A stretch of 44,130 nucleotides of DNA from CAZGSN01 sp964371655 (lineage in GTDB: Bacteria; Desulfobacterota; Binatia; HRBIN30), in assembly GCA_964371655.1 (NCBI GenBank), contig CAYJOD010000049.1, positions 1 to 44,130 of the forward strand, read 5' to 3'. The notes beneath the pieces are model-generated. The model searched no databases. It worked only from the letters and a program-made list of their open reading frames with translations, and was not told the origin of the DNA. Position 1 is the stretch's first letter; the number at the start of each line of letters is the position of its first letter. Positions 6,773 to 14,656 of the stretch are shown piece by piece. The position numbers and the translations under genes are program-made.

Positions 6773-7068
6773 AGCAAATATCTTCCCTCTTCGCTGATCC
6801 GAAATACCACGTGCCGCCGAAGAGAGTCTCAGAACGCGGTGAGCTGCTCGAATATTTCACGAACGGCGTCAATGCATCGCGCGATGGTAAGCGGTTCAAG
6901 AAGCTCCCGATCAGCGCGATAGCGGTGAAGCTCCAAGGATTAAAGCTGAGTGATTTGTACTACCTGAGATCGATCTGTGAGGATTCGCTGCGGCGAGAGG
7001 GTCGTGTCGGATGGAGTAAGACGTTCTGGGGGTCATTGAAACCACGCAGTGAAATTACCGCCCGGTGA
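6769..7068 (+). CDS. Hypothetical protein (99 aa), third of three coupled genes
   Basis: The start ATG overlaps the stop of the preceding membrane protein gene (ATGA), which is the main support. The protein is soluble and basic, with KRFKKLPISAIAVKLQGLKLSDLYYLRSICEDSLRR in its middle, which looks like a mostly helical fold. No family is recognised. Co-translation with two membrane proteins suggests they act together. Confidence 0.55.
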   Translation: MKQISSLFADPKYHVPPKRVSERGELLEYFTNGVNASRDGKRFKKLPISAIAVKLQGLKLSDLYYLRSICEDSLRREGRVGWSKTFWGSLKPRSEITAR

Positions 7069-7500
7069 TGGTGAGCCCCATATCCTCTCGTGTGCGAGAG
7101 TACCTAGCTGGAAGCGCGTGATCCGTTTTCTCTCGGACGCCTCCACCAAAGGGCATAAAGGACGCAGCGTCCCCGGTGCTTCTCGCTTCTGCGATGGCAC
7201 TCTTTAACGACGCGCTTCGGTCTGGCTCCCGCGTCGGGCCTCGGTTCGTCATCACCACCCACGGCGACGGCTCACCCCGTATCGCTGGCACTTTTTTCTC
7301 GTCGCACGCCAGCTCTCCCCCTCACGACAAACAGAAAAGCCGCCGGTCAATGCCGTCGGCCCTTCTGCTGATGTACGCGAGAGCGTATGAGTGCCCGAAC
7401 GAATTCGGACGCTCATTCACACCCGTTACTACGGCCCGCGTCATCATGCTCTAAGTGAAGCACGGATGAAGCGAGCCGAAAATTTCGGATGTGTGGATAG
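7069..7500. other. Intergenic stretch between convergent operons
   Basis: This 432-base stretch separates the plus-strand genes ending at 7068 from the late operon ending at 7501. It holds a terminator (7339-7360), the palindrome CCGAAAATTTCGG at 7476-7488 and TGTGGATAG at 7492-7500. A 78-codon minus-strand frame (7055-7291) is open, but it lies beyond the terminator, has no start signal and no recognisable motif, so I do not call it. Confidence 0.5.
7339..7360 (-). terminator. Rho-independent terminator of the late operon
   Basis: On the minus strand GCCGACGG, loop CATTGA and CCGGCGGC form a stem with one mismatch, followed by TTTTCTGTTT. It lies 141 bases past the holin stop, where the long right-to-left late transcript should end. 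Confidence 0.65.
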
Positions 7501-7743
7501 CTAGGCGCTCCAGCGGCCGAGCCGGACCTTCCGCCTGAGCCCAAGGATGACTTGGACCGCTGAGACGATGGACAGTCCCCAGAAGACGATGTTCACGATA
7601 GATTCGACGAGCGTGCCGAACTCCGCCTCGGTGAAACCGAAGACGAGCATGGCTAGAGGGGCGAGGGAGACGAGGAACCCCTTGACCGCGAGCGATGTCC
7701 TGTTCGGGTCCGCAGATGACGTGAAGAGCTTTCTAAAATCCAT
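7501..7743 (-). CDS. Putative holin
   Basis: The 80-residue protein has two hydrophobic helices (FLVSLAPLAMLVFGFT and LVESIVNIVFWGLSIVSAVQVIL) separated by a short turn with acidic residues, and a basic C-terminus (RRKVRLGRW). This is the layout of class II holins, which open the inner membrane so that the lysin can reach the wall. It is the last gene of the late operon, directly after the lysin. The start follows CATATG context without a Shine-Dalgarno sequence. The open frame continues upstream to 7920, but that extension lacks a hydrophobic or conserved pattern. Confidence 0.6.
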   Translation of the reverse strand: MDFRKLFTSSADPNRTSLAVKGFLVSLAPLAMLVFGFTEAEFGTLVESIVNIVFWGLSIVSAVQVILGLRRKVRLGRWSA

Positions 7744-7950
7744 ATGAAGTGGATTAGTTGGTATGTGTTCATTGTACCGCGCCTCCACCCGCACTCCCTC
7801 GCATCCGCGCCCTACCCTGTGGACATTGAAAGCGCACCCGAAGATGAGCACTTTGCGGTCTCCAGCGATCACGAACATAGAAGCGCTCCGTCGGGGAACC
7901 ACTATCCCTCGGACTGCCATGTCGTGCCGTCAGGCGCGGATGCCAAAGAG

Positions 7951-9207
7951 CTACACAAGTTCGCGGATGGGCAAGAGTGGATCGATCCCGACTCTCGCCG
8001 CAACAGCATGGGCGTAGGCGTCAGGATCGTTGTTGTCGCTGCTCGGCGCGTACGTCGAGAAGAACTCGTAGAGTGTCATATCCGGACGATAGAGGGCACT
8101 CTTCCCGGTAGCAGCGTTCGTGACGAGCTTTTTGAGCGCAGAGAAGCCGGTCTCGTAGTCGGGGAAGATCGCAAACCCGCCACTGTCGCGTCCTGTCGCG
8201 CCGCATGCCCGAGCGAACACTCCGTACTTGATGTTGCCCGGATTGTTGTTCCTCCAGGACCGTGATCCTTCGAACCATCCCTCGTGGGCCTGTATCGCCT
8301 TACAGAATGCCTCAAGAAGCGGACTTTCCTGCTTAGGTGGCTCTGGGGTCGGGTCTGCGGGCTTCGGGGGCTCCACGGGCCGTATAGGCGGCGTGGCGGG
8401 CTTTAGGATGTCGGGCAGTGCTGCGAGTAAGCTCCGCAGCGCAGCGGCCAGCTTGTCGAGGAGACTCATGGTCGGAGGAGCGATGCCGACGTAGAGCATC
8501 TTGACCTCCCCGTTGATGGCTTCCCACGCGACCTTCTTCAGGAACGGCTCCGCGCTGTCGAAGACCTTCACATACTCCTCGGTGAAGCCGTAGATGACTG
8601 CACAGTGCGTGTCGCGCACGTTGTCCGGCTCGTAGTAGATGCCATCGTCGCGTCTCGTCCACGCGAAGACTGAGAACATGAGCGGTGATGATAGGAGAGC
8701 GCGCTTGATCGCCCCCTTCGTCGCCGGCACGTCTTTGTGCAGGCGCTCGTACGTGTCGTGATCCTTGCGAGCGAGTCCATAGAGCTCGGCCGGCGGCTGC
8801 ACGTAAAACTCCTCTCTCGGGATGCCGAGAGAGGGCCACTGCTCTTCGGGGACGAGACCAACGAGGCGCGCGGTCTCACACACGTCGTGCAAGCTGTTGC
8901 CACCCTTACGCTCCGTTCCGCTGATCTGCGCGAGGAAACGCTCTGAATACTCCGGTGCCGTACCGTACTTGCGGCGCTCGAGCGCCTCCTCGACGCTCGT
9001 GTACGCCTCGGAAACGCACGAGAGCGGGTCGTATCCGTTCTCTACTTGACTCTCGAACGCGGGCAAGAAGTCATCCCACTGCCCGTCCGGCTGCAATACC
9101 GGGAACTCGTTCCGGGCGTCGCCAAGGACCCATGCTTTCGGGTCGGGAGTGCGCGGTATGTAGCCGAGGCGAGCGGGTCGAAGTTTTATGTTAGTTTTGG
9201 ATTCCAT
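7951..9207 (-). CDS. Two-domain lysin: papain-like peptidase plus lysozyme-like domain
   Basis: Residues 1-240 resemble a C1 (papain-type) peptidase: Cys64 in YDPLSCVSEA, His201 in THCAVIYGF and Asp217 in KVFDSAEPF, the last in place of the usual Asn. A proline-rich linker follows at 265-295. Residues 296-418 form a lysozyme-superfamily domain: AHEGW with likely catalytic Glu309, then RNNNPGNIKYG, FAIFPDYETGFSAL and TLYEFFSTYAP. The enzyme should cut peptidoglycan glycan strands, and possibly peptides, at lysis or entry. It has no signal peptide, so it would need the adjacent holin. Peptidase and lysozyme in one chain is unusual. Confidence 0.72.
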   Translation of the reverse strand: MESKTNIKLRPARLGYIPRTPDPKAWVLGDARNEFPVLQPDGQWDDFLPAFESQVENGYDPLSCVSEAYTSVEEALERRKYGTAPEYSERFLAQISGTERKGGNSLHDVCETARLVGLVPEEQWPSLGIPREEFYVQPPAELYGLARKDHDTYERLHKDVPATKGAIKRALLSSPLMFSVFAWTRRDDGIYYEPDNVRDTHCAVIYGFTEEYVKVFDSAEPFLKKVAWEAINGEVKMLYVGIAPPTMSLLDKLAAALRSLLAALPDILKPATPPIRPVEPPKPADPTPEPPKQESPLLEAFCKAIQAHEGWFEGSRSWRNNNPGNIKYGVFARACGATGRDSGGFAIFPDYETGFSALKKLVTNAATGKSALYRPDMTLYEFFSTYAPSSDNNDPDAYAHAVAARVGIDPLLPIRELV

Positions 9208-9219
9208 ACGTCATTGCGA

Positions 9220-10050
9220 TCACCACCAAAATGCACGCGAATACACTTCGAACGGAGAAGCGGCCGATGCGCATGCGTAGGGCACGTCCGTCGCGAACAC
9301 CGGAGTGTTGACGCCCGTCAGATCAAGCCCATTGCCCGAGCTGTCGGTGTAGGCGTTGTCAAACTGGTAGGAGGACGCGAGACTCGCTCCGTCGTCGAAG
9401 GTGCAGCGATCCGTGGCGAGATCGCCGACCTCAGTGCTAGAGAGCACGCGAGACCAAATGCGGCAGTCGTCGATCTTACCGTCCAGCGTGCCACCGTCCC
9501 CGACGTTCTCGGCACCCCCGACTCTGAACGACGCATCGGAGTTGTAAATGGAATTGGCCCACCCAGTCCCGCCGCTGTCGGCCGCGCCCTGATCCACGCC
9601 ATCGATATAGACCTTCACCCGATTGTCGGCTGATGCGGCCGGATCGAAGGTCATCGTCACGTCGTACGGCGTGGCGAGCGACGGCGACCAGTTCCACAGG
9701 CCGGTGACGTTGTTGTTTCCCGCAGAAGAAAGGCGGACATGGAGACCGAGCGGCGCGCCGTCATCCCGGATGCCGAATAGGTATGCCTGGTTGTTGTCGC
9801 TCTGGTCGTACTTAGCGACGAACGGAGCAATAGTCGCGTCCGCAACGCTCTCGAATTGCACGACGCACGAGATCGAGAGGGCGCCGGTTATATCGTGCCC
9901 GGCGGAGTCCGCCCGAGACGCGTACTGACCCGAGGACGCTTCGAGATCAAGCCAGTGGGTATTGGAACCGAGCACGCCGAGGACTGGTGCTGGCACAAGG
10001 AGAACGAGTGCAGTAACGATCCCAACGATGAAAGTACGAGTGCTCTTCAT
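9220..10050 (-). CDS. LamG/concanavalin-A-like lectin protein with signal peptide
   Basis: The N-terminus MKSTRTFIVGIVTALVLLV is a signal peptide or anchor. The remaining roughly 245 residues read as a jellyroll of the LamG/laminin-G-like kind: FVAKYDQSDNNQAYLFGI, then VTMTFDPA, VKVYIDGVDQG and LDGKIDDCRIWSRVLS. This fold binds glycans and occurs in phage receptor-binding parts. Its place after two fibre-like genes fits a tail-tip or surface adhesin. The Sec-type N-terminus is odd for a virion protein and suggests export or membrane anchoring during assembly. Confidence 0.7.
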   Translation of the reverse strand: MKSTRTFIVGIVTALVLLVPAPVLGVLGSNTHWLDLEASSGQYASRADSAGHDITGALSISCVVQFESVADATIAPFVAKYDQSDNNQAYLFGIRDDGAPLGLHVRLSSAGNNNVTGLWNWSPSLATPYDVTMTFDPAASADNRVKVYIDGVDQGAADSGGTGWANSIYNSDASFRVGGAENVGDGGTLDGKIDDCRIWSRVLSSTEVGDLATDRCTFDDGASLASSYQFDNAYTDSSGNGLDLTGVNTPVFATDVPYACASAASPFEVYSRAFWW

Positions 10051-10053
10051 ATG

Positions 10054-11655
10054 CTATGCGCCGTACGCACGTGCCGAGCAAAAGACGTGTACGGGAGAGG
10101 ACGCGGGCGTACCGATGGCGAGCGAGACCGTGTCACCGCGCGTGAAGGTATTGCTGCTCGTGAACGTCACAGTGCCCGGTGTTGTCGAGGCGCTGACCAT
10201 CGGGGCGGCGGCGGTCGAATTGACGCTTGCCTGCACGTTGAGTGTGCCAGTCGTCATGTCGCATTGGATGTCTTGAAGCGTTCCGCTGAACGGCGCGACG
10301 GTGTAGACCGTCGTCGTACCGGTCCAACTCGTCGATGTCGCGTACTCAAACGAGACGTATCGGTAGCCGGTCACCTGCCTACCCGCTACATCGAAGTACG
10401 CACTCGCGGTCGCGTTCGTCGTTGATGCGTTGCCTACAGTAAGAAGATTCGTCGACTGGTCGTATGTAAAGGCAGCTTCGGAGGCGAGCGTATTGGCTGC
10501 GGTTGTGTAGATGACGTGGTTCGTACCTCCGAACGAGGTGACGCCCGTGCCGCCATTGCTCGCCGCAAGCGTTCCGGTCACATCGGCGGTCAAGCTCACG
10601 CTCGCGCACGTTGCCACGGCCGCTGCGGAGAGCGAGCGGACGAATTGGTTCGTACAGCTCGTACCCGCGTACTCGGTCGCTTGTCCGTTCGCGTCGAAGA
10701 GAGCGAGCGCGGAGGACAGGTCAGTCACGTAGAGCGAAGTCGTGGTCGCGTGGGTAGTCGAGGCACTTGCCGCATTAAAGCTGCCGGGGAAGATCACATG
10801 GTTCGTGAGCGAAAGCGTCCAGGTCCGGTCCTGCGAGAGGTCCTGCGATCCGGCGCTCGAGGTGATCTGCCCTGCGGTGCCGGCGATAGTGAGAGCTCGT
10901 GTGCCGGGAATGTAGGCCGCTGACGTGTTTTCCGCCTCGGTCCACACGTCAAAGCAGCTCTCCACTGCGCCTGAGGCGTCGACGCCAATCGGGGCACTGC
11001 CAGAAGAGCAATTCGCCCCATTTGCAGCGAGCGCTGTAGCGGTCCCCGCATTACCGCTCCATGTGCCGGAGGTGTCGACGTTGAGCGTGTTCGTGGACCA
11101 GTCGATGTGGTCGCCCGCCGTGATTCGCGTCGATGGGGCGTCGTAGAAGCCGTTCCAGTTCGTCGAGCTCGCGGTCTTCGTGATCTCAAAGCCGCTGTCC
11201 GCCGCAATTGTCGCGTGCCCGCCGATCACGAAGCGGTCGGCAGTGACGGTCAGTCCGGTCCCGCCGGAAAGGGTACCGGTTGCAACGGCTGCCACGAGTT
11301 CGGGCGTGGCGCCTGCTGTCGTGTAGTACAGAAGCGACCCGATGACGCCGGGCGAGGACGTGCCGAGGGCCTGCGTCCCGGAGCCCGCTCCACAGCCGGT
11401 GCACGTGCCCGAGACATTCAGGTTCTCGATGAAAGCGTCTTCCCACACCTTCGACGCGGACCCGAGATCGTATGTAGACGTGAGAACCGGGAGGAGCGTG
11501 ACTTCTTGGCGACTGTCGGGTGCCCCGAGCGGTGCCGGCTCCTCGAGCGCTGCGATCCTCTCCGCACGAAGGTGGAGAGAATAGCCGCCCAACACGGCGC
11601 AACCGGAGACGATGAGGAGGACGAACAGGAGGATAAAGTTGGAGCTACTCCGCAT
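10054..11655 (-). CDS. Fibre-like protein with lipoprotein-type N-terminus
   Basis: The 533-residue protein starts with a signal-like helix ending in LLIVSGC, which fits a lipobox. The rest is low-complexity Ser/Thr/Ala/Gly-rich beta sequence, with phrases such as NASTTNATASAYF, ASTTHATTTSLYV and TLAASNGGTGVTSF, the latter a common phage fibre repeat (NGGTG). The C-terminus forms a small beta domain. It is probably a side fibre or surface adhesin. The first 11 bases overlap the preceding gene. An extended -10 (TGCTACACT) lies 11 bases before the ATG. Confidence 0.65.
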   Translation of the reverse strand: MRSSSNFILLFVLLIVSGCAVLGGYSLHLRAERIAALEEPAPLGAPDSRQEVTLLPVLTSTYDLGSASKVWEDAFIENLNVSGTCTGCGAGSGTQALGTSSPGVIGSLLYYTTAGATPELVAAVATGTLSGGTGLTVTADRFVIGGHATIAADSGFEITKTASSTNWNGFYDAPSTRITAGDHIDWSTNTLNVDTSGTWSGNAGTATALAANGANCSSGSAPIGVDASGAVESCFDVWTEAENTSAAYIPGTRALTIAGTAGQITSSAGSQDLSQDRTWTLSLTNHVIFPGSFNAASASTTHATTTSLYVTDLSSALALFDANGQATEYAGTSCTNQFVRSLSAAAVATCASVSLTADVTGTLAASNGGTGVTSFGGTNHVIYTTAANTLASEAAFTYDQSTNLLTVGNASTTNATASAYFDVAGRQVTGYRYVSFEYATSTSWTGTTTVYTVAPFSGTLQDIQCDMTTGTLNVQASVNSTAAAPMVSASTTPGTVTFTSSNTFTRGDTVSLAIGTPASSPVHVFCSARAYGA

Positions 11656-12568
11656 ACTCGAATATTAGTGTAGCACCGGAGAGAGGTGCCGGGACTGCGG
11701 AAGTAAGTTCAAGTGTCGTGCCAGTGACCGAATAGTCCGTGGTGGGCTTGTACACAATAGGCGTATCGGTGCCGATGAGCATGATCGCGCGGGAATGCGT
11801 CGGCACACTGAACGTCTTGTTCGAGCCGTCGCACTGGCTCGAGAGGTCGTAGCCATAGATCGGACTTCCCCCACCTCCGCGATGCAATCGTCCGGCACGG
11901 GTGGCACCCTTCTTTGCACCGTCGTAGAGCTTGACACCCGGCGCGTCTCTGAGAGCCGCATAGCTGAGGCGTTTCTCACCGGTTAGACCTTCGAGCGCGC
12001 GTGCGATCTTCTCTGCATGGTCCGTAAACTCGAGTGCACTGAAGACACGAGTGGCGATCTCGCTGATCTTATCGTCGGTCGGGACAAACTTCAGTGTTGT
12101 GGACTCAGCCGCCGATGCGACCAAGGCCCGGACCTGATCATATGATGGGAAGTCCTTGCCTGCCTTCGGTTTCGGGAGCCGCTCGAGCACGGCCCGTGTG
12201 ATGGCCTCTTCGTCGGCATCTCTGCCATTCCTACCGTTGAGACCATCCCGGCCGTTGCGCGGGAGCGTGATGTGCTTGAGCACGCTTGGCGCGATAGAAC
12301 GGATGTCGTCCTCGGTGAAATAGTCGACTCCGCGTTGTGGCGTCTTCCCGTCCACACCTTTCTCGCCTGGGTCACCCTTTGCGATCTCTTTGATGCCGCT
12401 GATGATGGCGGTCGCAAGTTGCGGGACGAATTCTGGATCGGAAAGAAGCTGCGAACGAATTTCTTCGATGGTGAGCTGCTGTGCGGGCTTCTCAGGTTCG
12501 GCGTCAGGAATTCCACGTCTGCGTTGCAGCGTTTGTCGGATAGCACCTTCACTTATTTTCGTTGCCAT
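11645..12568 (-). CDS. Fibre/adaptor protein with short collagen-like segments
   Basis: In 307 residues the N-terminal 65 are helical. Collagen-like Gly-X-Y stretches follow (KGDPGEKGVDGKTP and GRDGLNGRNGRD), then a helical middle part and a C-terminal beta domain (SPIYGYDLSSQCDGSNKTF onward) with VPTHSRAIMLIGTD. Such mixes occur in trimeric phage fibres and receptor-binding adaptors. Its gene sits between the putative ejection proteins and the fibre gene. Confidence 0.6.
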   Translation of the reverse strand: MATKISEGAIRQTLQRRRGIPDAEPEKPAQQLTIEEIRSQLLSDPEFVPQLATAIISGIKEIAKGDPGEKGVDGKTPQRGVDYFTEDDIRSIAPSVLKHITLPRNGRDGLNGRNGRDADEEAITRAVLERLPKPKAGKDFPSYDQVRALVASAAESTTLKFVPTDDKISEIATRVFSALEFTDHAEKIARALEGLTGEKRLSYAALRDAPGVKLYDGAKKGATRAGRLHRGGGGSPIYGYDLSSQCDGSNKTFSVPTHSRAIMLIGTDTPIVYKPTTDYSVTGTTLELTSAVPAPLSGATLIFEYAE

Positions 12569-12571
12569 ACA

Positions 12572-14656
12572 CTAGAAGGTGTGACCAGCAGCGCTTGCCT
12601 CGTTAATCTTCTTGAACGACTCTCGGAAACTAGGGACTTCACTGCCATCCTTCCTGGCGCCCGTGCCAGACTTGCTGCCGTACCCCTCGGTGAGGAGTTT
12701 TCGTCCCGCTTCCGTAGTGAAGAGCTTCGAGACGCCGTACTTGCCGGCGAGCCCGCCGATAAGAAGCGCAGCGACCTTGAATTGGCCGGTGATAAGCGCG
12801 GTGCCGATTGCACCCACCATGGTGCCGGGCGCGGTCGCTTGCTGGAGGAACGCCGTTTGGGAACCGCCGAGAATTCTCTCCTGAGGTTTCAGTGCATCCG
12901 AGAGACGGTCGAGACGCTCGAGCCGTGAGAGGGAAGCGTCCAAGAGCGTGCGGGATTCTCCATCAAGTAGCGCGTCCAACGTCGCATCGTCGTATTCGGC
13001 GAGGTTCTGCTTCAGTTTCTCGACGCTAAATTTCCCTCGTACGACCGAATTCTCGAATGCCTCGCGTAGGAAGAACTTGCGATACTCAGCGAACGTCTCT
13101 GGCTTCACAAGCGTCTTGAGAACGCTGATCGCGTCGGCACTGTCTCGAGTCATGAGCTTGTGAACGATGTTCTCTGGGTTCGCCTGTTCGATGGATTGGG
13201 CGATACGACCCTCGATCCTGCTGATACCAGCGGCGTAGTCTGCGTCCATCTTCTGTCGTGCGGACGCGGCTGCTTTGTCGCGCACGCCGATGGAGGCATC
13301 GATGTCCTGCGTGAGTGCACCGTAGAGACGCTTCAGCGCGGCATTATCGGGCTCTCGAACAATCGCCTCACCGATGGCAGTGCGTGTGGAGTGCATCTCG
13401 CTCACTGTCATCTGCGGGGCGTATTTTGTCTTCTCGGACTCAATGAGTTGGTCTGGTAGGCCCTCTTTGCGTAGCTCCTTGACCTCTGGCGCTGCCTCGC
13501 CAGTGAGCCGGTCGTACATTCGTTTGACGCGGGGATCGACACCACGGAAGAAGTCCTCGCCCTGGTCGTCGACGATCTCGCGGAGCATCGTGACTGTGTT
13601 CTCGGGGTACTCCTCGGCAGCTCCGTAGTTCCGGGAATACTCGGTGTATATCTTGTCCTGCTTGTCTTTGAAGGAGGTGATCTGTGCCCGAAGGTCATCG
13701 GCCATTGTCTTGCCGAGCGCCTCGTCGCTCATTGCTTTTTTGGGCTTAGCGGCGTCGGCCGTCGCTGCGATCTTTGTGTCGACCGCCTCTCGAGCGCCCT
13801 CGATCTGCTCCATGACTTTCTTGCCGAACACACCCTTGGCGGACATGGCCTCCATCGCTTTGAGGAACGGTGAGTCCGTCATTGCCGACACGGGCGCGAC
13901 GATTCCCTCTTCTGCGAATTCCTTGGCGGTTTGCGGACTGAACGACGACCGGAACGGTGCGCGGCCCGGCGTGATCTCTTTAGCCGCTTGCGCCACGAGC
14001 TCCGCTGCCTCGCCCGCGCCCTTCGCAGTTTTCTTAGCTGTATTTGCGACCTGCTTTACAGCAGCTCCGGCTGGGCGAACACCTGCGGCAGTGCCGCCGA
14101 TCACGAGGAGCTGATCGGCCGCCTCTCCGAGGTCCGGATGCTTCTTCTTCAGGTCCTCGATAGTCATGGAGAAACTTCCGATCTTATCGAGGATCGCCCC
14201 TGCGGCCTTGGTTGCCGCTATACGCTGCACGGGCTTCAAGTCCGCGATCTTGTCCGCGATAACGTCTATCGCGTCTCCTATGGGCGTATAGGCGGTAATA
14301 AGGGCATCCTTCGCGACCATCCCGACGCTCTGTCCCAGGATGGCCGGCTTCTCGAGGAGGTTACCTGTCTTCGTGTCCGGAGAGTCAGCAAAACGCTCTC
14401 CCTGCTTCTTGATGTCCGCGCTGATCTTTTGCGCACCCTCTTTAACTACGTCAGCCGCGTAGTTGATGCCCTTTCGAACAATGCCACCCGCGGGCATCGG
14501 TTTCGTCTGTTGTGGGGCAGGTGCCGCACCGCTTACGAGAGCTTCGAACTCTGCAAGGCGATCTTTTGGATTCCCAGAAGCACCGATACCCTGACCGATC
14601 CCCTGTTCGGGGAGCCCGTACTTCTTCCGCTCTGCTGCGATCTGCTCTGGGTTCAT
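12572..14656 (-). CDS. Putative internal virion / DNA-ejection protein (694 aa)
   Basis: The protein is alanine- and lysine-rich and largely helical. Amphipathic and hydrophobic glycine-rich stretches (about 140-230, and MVGAIGTALITGQFKVAALLIGGLAG near residue 640) could insert into a membrane. The size, position after the nozzle and fibre genes and pairing with a second large helical protein match the ejection-protein sets of short-tailed phages, which form a channel across the cell envelope. No peptidase or lysozyme motif is visible. Its start overlaps the preceding gene (ATGA). Confidence 0.5.
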   Translation of the reverse strand: MNPEQIAAERKKYGLPEQGIGQGIGASGNPKDRLAEFEALVSGAAPAPQQTKPMPAGGIVRKGINYAADVVKEGAQKISADIKKQGERFADSPDTKTGNLLEKPAILGQSVGMVAKDALITAYTPIGDAIDVIADKIADLKPVQRIAATKAAGAILDKIGSFSMTIEDLKKKHPDLGEAADQLLVIGGTAAGVRPAGAAVKQVANTAKKTAKGAGEAAELVAQAAKEITPGRAPFRSSFSPQTAKEFAEEGIVAPVSAMTDSPFLKAMEAMSAKGVFGKKVMEQIEGAREAVDTKIAATADAAKPKKAMSDEALGKTMADDLRAQITSFKDKQDKIYTEYSRNYGAAEEYPENTVTMLREIVDDQGEDFFRGVDPRVKRMYDRLTGEAAPEVKELRKEGLPDQLIESEKTKYAPQMTVSEMHSTRTAIGEAIVREPDNAALKRLYGALTQDIDASIGVRDKAAASARQKMDADYAAGISRIEGRIAQSIEQANPENIVHKLMTRDSADAISVLKTLVKPETFAEYRKFFLREAFENSVVRGKFSVEKLKQNLAEYDDATLDALLDGESRTLLDASLSRLERLDRLSDALKPQERILGGSQTAFLQQATAPGTMVGAIGTALITGQFKVAALLIGGLAGKYGVSKLFTTEAGRKLLTEGYGSKSGTGARKDGSEVPSFRESFKKINEASAAGHTF

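Noticed and set aside
7055..7291. A 78-codon minus-strand frame left of the late terminator
   Set aside because: No start signal, no motif, overlaps a supported plus-strand gene and lies past the terminator.
7744..7920. N-terminal extension of the holin frame
   Set aside because: The extension gives a non-hydrophobic, Cys/Arg-rich sequence; the internal ATG gives a typical small holin with TATG context like its neighbours.
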